Part shown: positions 60,860-64,000 of the stretch, piece by piece
How the letters are laid out: every line of letters starts with the position of its first letter
How positions within the stretch are numbered: the stretch's first letter is position 1
NCBI GenBank assembly: GCA_037074705.1
Contig: CM073596.1
Coordinates: forward strand, 10,062,001 to 10,126,000
Length of the DNA stretch: 64,000 nucleotides
Direction: 5' to 3'
Source: Zhengitettix transpicula
Lineage: Eukaryota > Arthropoda > Insecta > Orthoptera > Tetrigidae
The notes under the pieces: generated by a model
Told to the model about the DNA's origin: nothing
Database searches by the model: none
Seen by the model: the letters and a program-made list of their open reading frames with translations, nothing else
Program-made: the position numbers and the translations under genes

Positions 60860-61429
60860 AGTGGCAAGTCTCTCTTAACTGGAATAAGATGAAGCCGTGT
60901 TACAATAAAACACATTCACAGGTTTATCTGTCAACATTGTCTCCCACAAATAGTTTAATCACATGTCACTAAACTGAAGCACTACTTTTATTACATTAAT
61001 CATATTTATCTTGTGTGACAGAGAAGGGCACTGTTGTGTTTGCTGCAGTTTGTACAAGGAAGTAATAGGACAGGAAGTGGCTGGCTGATTGTAGGCAGAA
61101 GTGAGTGGAAATGATGTCACACTAATCTGATCACTTGAGTCACACTACTTTTTTTTTATCTTACAGCTATATTTACACCATCTCATCTTCATGTTGTAAC
61201 TTTCATAAAAAATATTAAACCATTAGGGCAAATGATTAGCAAGATTTACTGATTTTACAGATAGTCTTAATATCATTTATATAAAAAAAATGTTTGCCCA
61301 CAAGTAAACAAAATGAGACCTAGTTCCAAAGTTAGTATTTATTTTAATGTAATTGAGTCAATTTTGAACTTGTTATTAGCAATCAATAAACTGGCCTTAA
61401 ACAATTTAATTCCACAATTCATAAAAATT

Positions 61430-61540
61430 AGATGAGCAAGTTACATAATGACAAGAAAAAGTGCTAAATTAAATAGGACACAATATTTCTGCAATCCTTG
61501 TTGCTTTCCTCAGGTGATTCAAATAAAGCAAATGAAGAAG
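61430..61540. repeat. Fold-back family A, single arm
   Basis: GTGCTAAATTAAATAGGACA, then CAATATTTCTGCAATCCTTG and TTGCTTTCCTCAGGTGATTC: the left arm of family A. It lies in the 5'UTR intron of the PH gene. Confidence 0.65.
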
Positions 61541-62049
61541 AACCATAAGAACAACACACATTGCACAGACCATGTAATTAACTTGGTCAAAATATAATTC
61601 ACAACATTTCATCTTTAACTTAGATCTTCATCAGGTGTGCATAAGACTTGGACATTTATAAATCATTTGTATATGATGCCTAGTTTTTCCATTAATATCC
61701 ACCAGCAATTGATATTATAAAAAAAAAATTTAAGAAAATTTCAAGGCATATTTTTGTTGTAATGGAAAATTGATATTTTCATAATTTTGTTTTCTTTGAA
61801 TTCAGTTAATGTCTTCCACTGTATAAGGTAATTTTTATTGCCCAAATCCTAGATAAAAAAAATTGAACCATTTAGATCTAATTCATTTCTAAATTAAACC
61901 ATTTTTGATTTGATAACTGTGTCAATTAAAATGCAGTCACATGAAATGATAAATTAAGGATGGTTTTATTGTGTAATTATATTATAATTTTCGTCATTTT
62001 TATTGATAATATAAATTAAATAAATTAACAACTTTTTTTTACAGACATA

Positions 62050-62393
62050 TTAAAATATTTTATGCAACACAACAATAATGTTTCACAACCTTTTCGTACT
62101 TTCATTAAGTATGTGGCATAATATTTTATTCAATACAACAATGTTTCAGTACTTTTTGAACTTTCGTCAAGTTTTAACTTCAACCAGTTTATTATGTTTC
62201 TACAGTAACTTTTTTTGTCATTCACGGGAAAAAGAACAAACAAATTTATAACATTTATTTCTTCTTAATCTTCTACCTTAAACCATGTATGGCAAAAAGA
62301 ATTGTTACTATAGAAACATAATAAGCTGATTGAAGTTAAAACTTGATGAAAGTACAAAAAGAGACTGAAACATTGTGTTGAATAAAATATTAT
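62050..62393. repeat. Fold-back repeat with duplicated arm
   Basis: Arms of about 92 bp at 62118-62211 and 62302-62393 pair closely (for example ACTTTCGTCAAGTTTTAACT with AGTTAAAACTTGATGAAAGT). A third partial copy of the arm start, in direct orientation, lies at 62051-62112. Spacer is about 90 bp. No ORF. Confidence 0.8.
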
Positions 62394-62838
62394 AAATAAA
62401 AATAGAAACTTTATCTGACTTGTATTAAATATAAATATAAGAAGTGTAAAATGGTCATTTTACACTATTTATATGACAAATATTTTAAAATGCCTGTGAA
62501 GAAAAATCGTTCATTTGTTTAAGTTGTGAAATTAAGTTTTTATCATTTGTTTAATAAATGTTTCCTGACTAATGGATATTATATTTATTTATTGAAGGAC
62601 TTGGAATGATTATAATTGATGAGACAGTTTCATTTCACTATTAATATTGCATTATGGATTAAATTTAGGAAAGTGAAGATGCACAATCACTGCCAGAGGG
62701 AAAGTGTTGTTACCTTCTGAACCTAAACCTCATGTTCACTCTTGTGTGCATATGTTTAACATATATAAAACAAGGGAAGGAAAAAATGGTTAATTTGAAG
62801 AAAAGCCAAATTTTTGTTGATTGAGAGTAGGAACTTAC

Positions 62839-62996
62839 CTGTATCCTGCCTGGTTCATGTGCAGCTTCTCAACGCAGCAGCAACTGATGGTCTGCCACAT
62901 TGCCCATGTAGGTTTCATGCCCAGTGACCACACTGCTCATCCACTATGACTTTCTCTTCTGCCACCACTCAAATTAGACCTCCAAATCATCTCCAG
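62839..62996 (-). other. Probable 5'UTR exon of the PH-domain gene
   Basis: On the minus strand, an acceptor (TGAAACAG at 63004-62997) and a donor (ACAG|GTAAGT at 62838) bound a 158-bp segment that is GC-richer than its flanks. Joined to the acceptor at 60879-60880 it would put three small upstream ORFs before the main ATG at 60859: one from ATGATTTGG, one of 23 codons starting MSSVVTGHETYMGN, and one, MNQAGYS, that ends across the splice junction. The exon is inferred from splice signals only. Confidence 0.5.
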
Positions 62997-63329
62997 CTGT
63001 TTCATTAACAAGAAAATATTTTAGAATATAATTGTTATAATGAGTTTGAGAACAGAGTATTTCAGTGTAAGATCAAATCTATGACATTTTAGCTTCAACC
63101 CAACCAGAACATAAATTTTTCACCTTCTCCTATATGTTCTCCTTTGTATATCCCTTTATTCCTGCTGATTGGACAGAGTAAGGGCCTTCTCCTATCCAAT
63201 CCTACTGCTGTATCCCAAGTATGAATAGATAAAAATAGTATCTAGATAACAGAAAAATATTAACGATAAAATAAATAAATGTTTCTGTTGTAATCCATTG
63301 TTGTATATATCAGGTTATACAAAAGCTGT

Positions 63330-63500
63330 CAGAACGACATGGAACACATACCCGCTTTCGAGTTTCTCACCTGGTTTGTGTTTTTACAGCTCTTAAGATG
63401 CTGAATAACCTTATGAAAGCAACAAGGAATGTGGAATTTGTTTTATCATTAAATTTTACCTGATAATTGGCTACTTGTTTATCTAATAAATATTATGTAG
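63330..63500. repeat. Fold-back family A, single arm
   Basis: TTCGAGTTTCTCACCTGGTT, then CTTATGAAAGCAACAAGGAA and TGGCTACTTGTTTATCTAAT: the right-arm order of family A, in diverged form. Confidence 0.55.
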
Positions 63501-63593
63501 TGTCCAAGTGTTATTCACATGTTGCCGTCTTCTATCATTATGAGATAATTAGATATATAATTTAATACTGAATCATCAGAATTTACTTATAAA

Positions 63594-63720
63594 CATTTAA
63601 GTTTACAATTAACTAAAATGTCATGTTTCATCCCTTTGTTTCTATAATAAAATACATCTGAAGAGTTCCCTAAACAAAGGGATGAAACTTTATGTATTTG
63701 CATTAATTGTAAATTTAAAT
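63594..63720. repeat. Fold-back repeat near right edge
   Basis: GTTTCATCCCTTTGTTT near 63625 pairs with AAACAAAGGGATGAAAC at 63672. The pairing extends through TTTACAATTAA and its complement. The spacer is about 30 bp. Confidence 0.75.
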
Positions 63721-64000
63721 ATTATAGTATTATTGACTTTTGGTCAATTTCTCCTAAATATATTTAATACAAGTCAGATTAAGTTCAACTTTTAATTATA
63801 ATTAAATATATTTTCTGATTTATTGTTTTTGAGTTCTCTTACTATATATGTCTTATACTTCCAGACATGATCAATTAAATTGTTAAGTACTTGTTTAGCA
63901 AAATTGGTGACTATATTTCCTGCAAGTACGTTAATCATTTCTGTGTGTCCGTCTCATTTGCAAAATAAAAATAACTGGTTTCATTTAGAAATATATTAAA

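Larger units (their letters stand above)
60860..64000. other. 5' flank of the PH-domain gene
   Basis: No further coding exon was recognised. 60860-60878 continues the first coding exon as 5'UTR back to an acceptor TTCCAG. A probable 5'UTR exon is at 62839-62996. Repeats lie at 61430-61540, 62050-62393, 63330-63500 and 63594-63720. The rest is AT-rich with no visible features. Confidence 0.6.

Overview
The window is animal nuclear DNA, most likely from an insect or another arthropod. It is AT-rich and its genes are split by GT-AG introns of about 0.1 to 6 kb. It carries a decayed mariner transposon, tRNA-derived SINE-like copies and many small fold-back repeats. It holds no bacterial operons, CRISPR arrays, rRNA or working tRNA genes.

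Five protein genes can be read. (1) + strand, 6360-11007: the last four coding exons of syndecan, a heparan-sulfate proteoglycan; the 5' end lies to the left of the window. (2) - strand, 14796-28447: a 16-exon CEP131 (AZI1/dilatory) gene, a coiled-coil centriolar-satellite and cilium protein; the modelled CDS is 3081 nt (1026 aa) and needs one GC-AG intron. (3) + strand, 29215-41612: CNOT3, a CCR4-NOT deadenylase subunit; 12 exons, 2142 nt, 713 aa. (4) + strand, 47159-51444: DDX47, a DEAD-box helicase of ribosome biogenesis; 9 exons, 1371 nt, 456 aa. (5) - strand, 52415-60859: a protein with an N-terminal PH domain followed by a long tail rich in tyrosine and proline docking motifs; 8 coding exons, 2571 nt, 856 aa, plus a probable 5'UTR exon at 62839-62996. 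For every gene the intron phases agree and the exon sum is divisible by three.

Layout: syndecan and CEP131 converge. CEP131 and CNOT3 are head to head, about 770 bp apart, and probably share a promoter. CNOT3 and DDX47 are tandem with about 5.5 kb between them. DDX47 and the PH gene converge with 970 bp between stop codons. The genes are not a pathway: they cover cell-surface signalling, cilia, mRNA decay, rRNA processing and probably phosphotyrosine signalling.

The rest is introns, UTRs and spacers full of decayed repeats. The most notable non-genic material is a fold-back repeat family seen at about eight sites, a second palindromic family seen twice in CEP131 introns, and a SINE-like cluster with a roughly 95-bp-arm hairpin at 39.05-40.3 kb in the large CNOT3 intron. 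Exon boundaries were read by eye from splice signals and reading frame. Orthology was judged from remembered family features, not from a database search.
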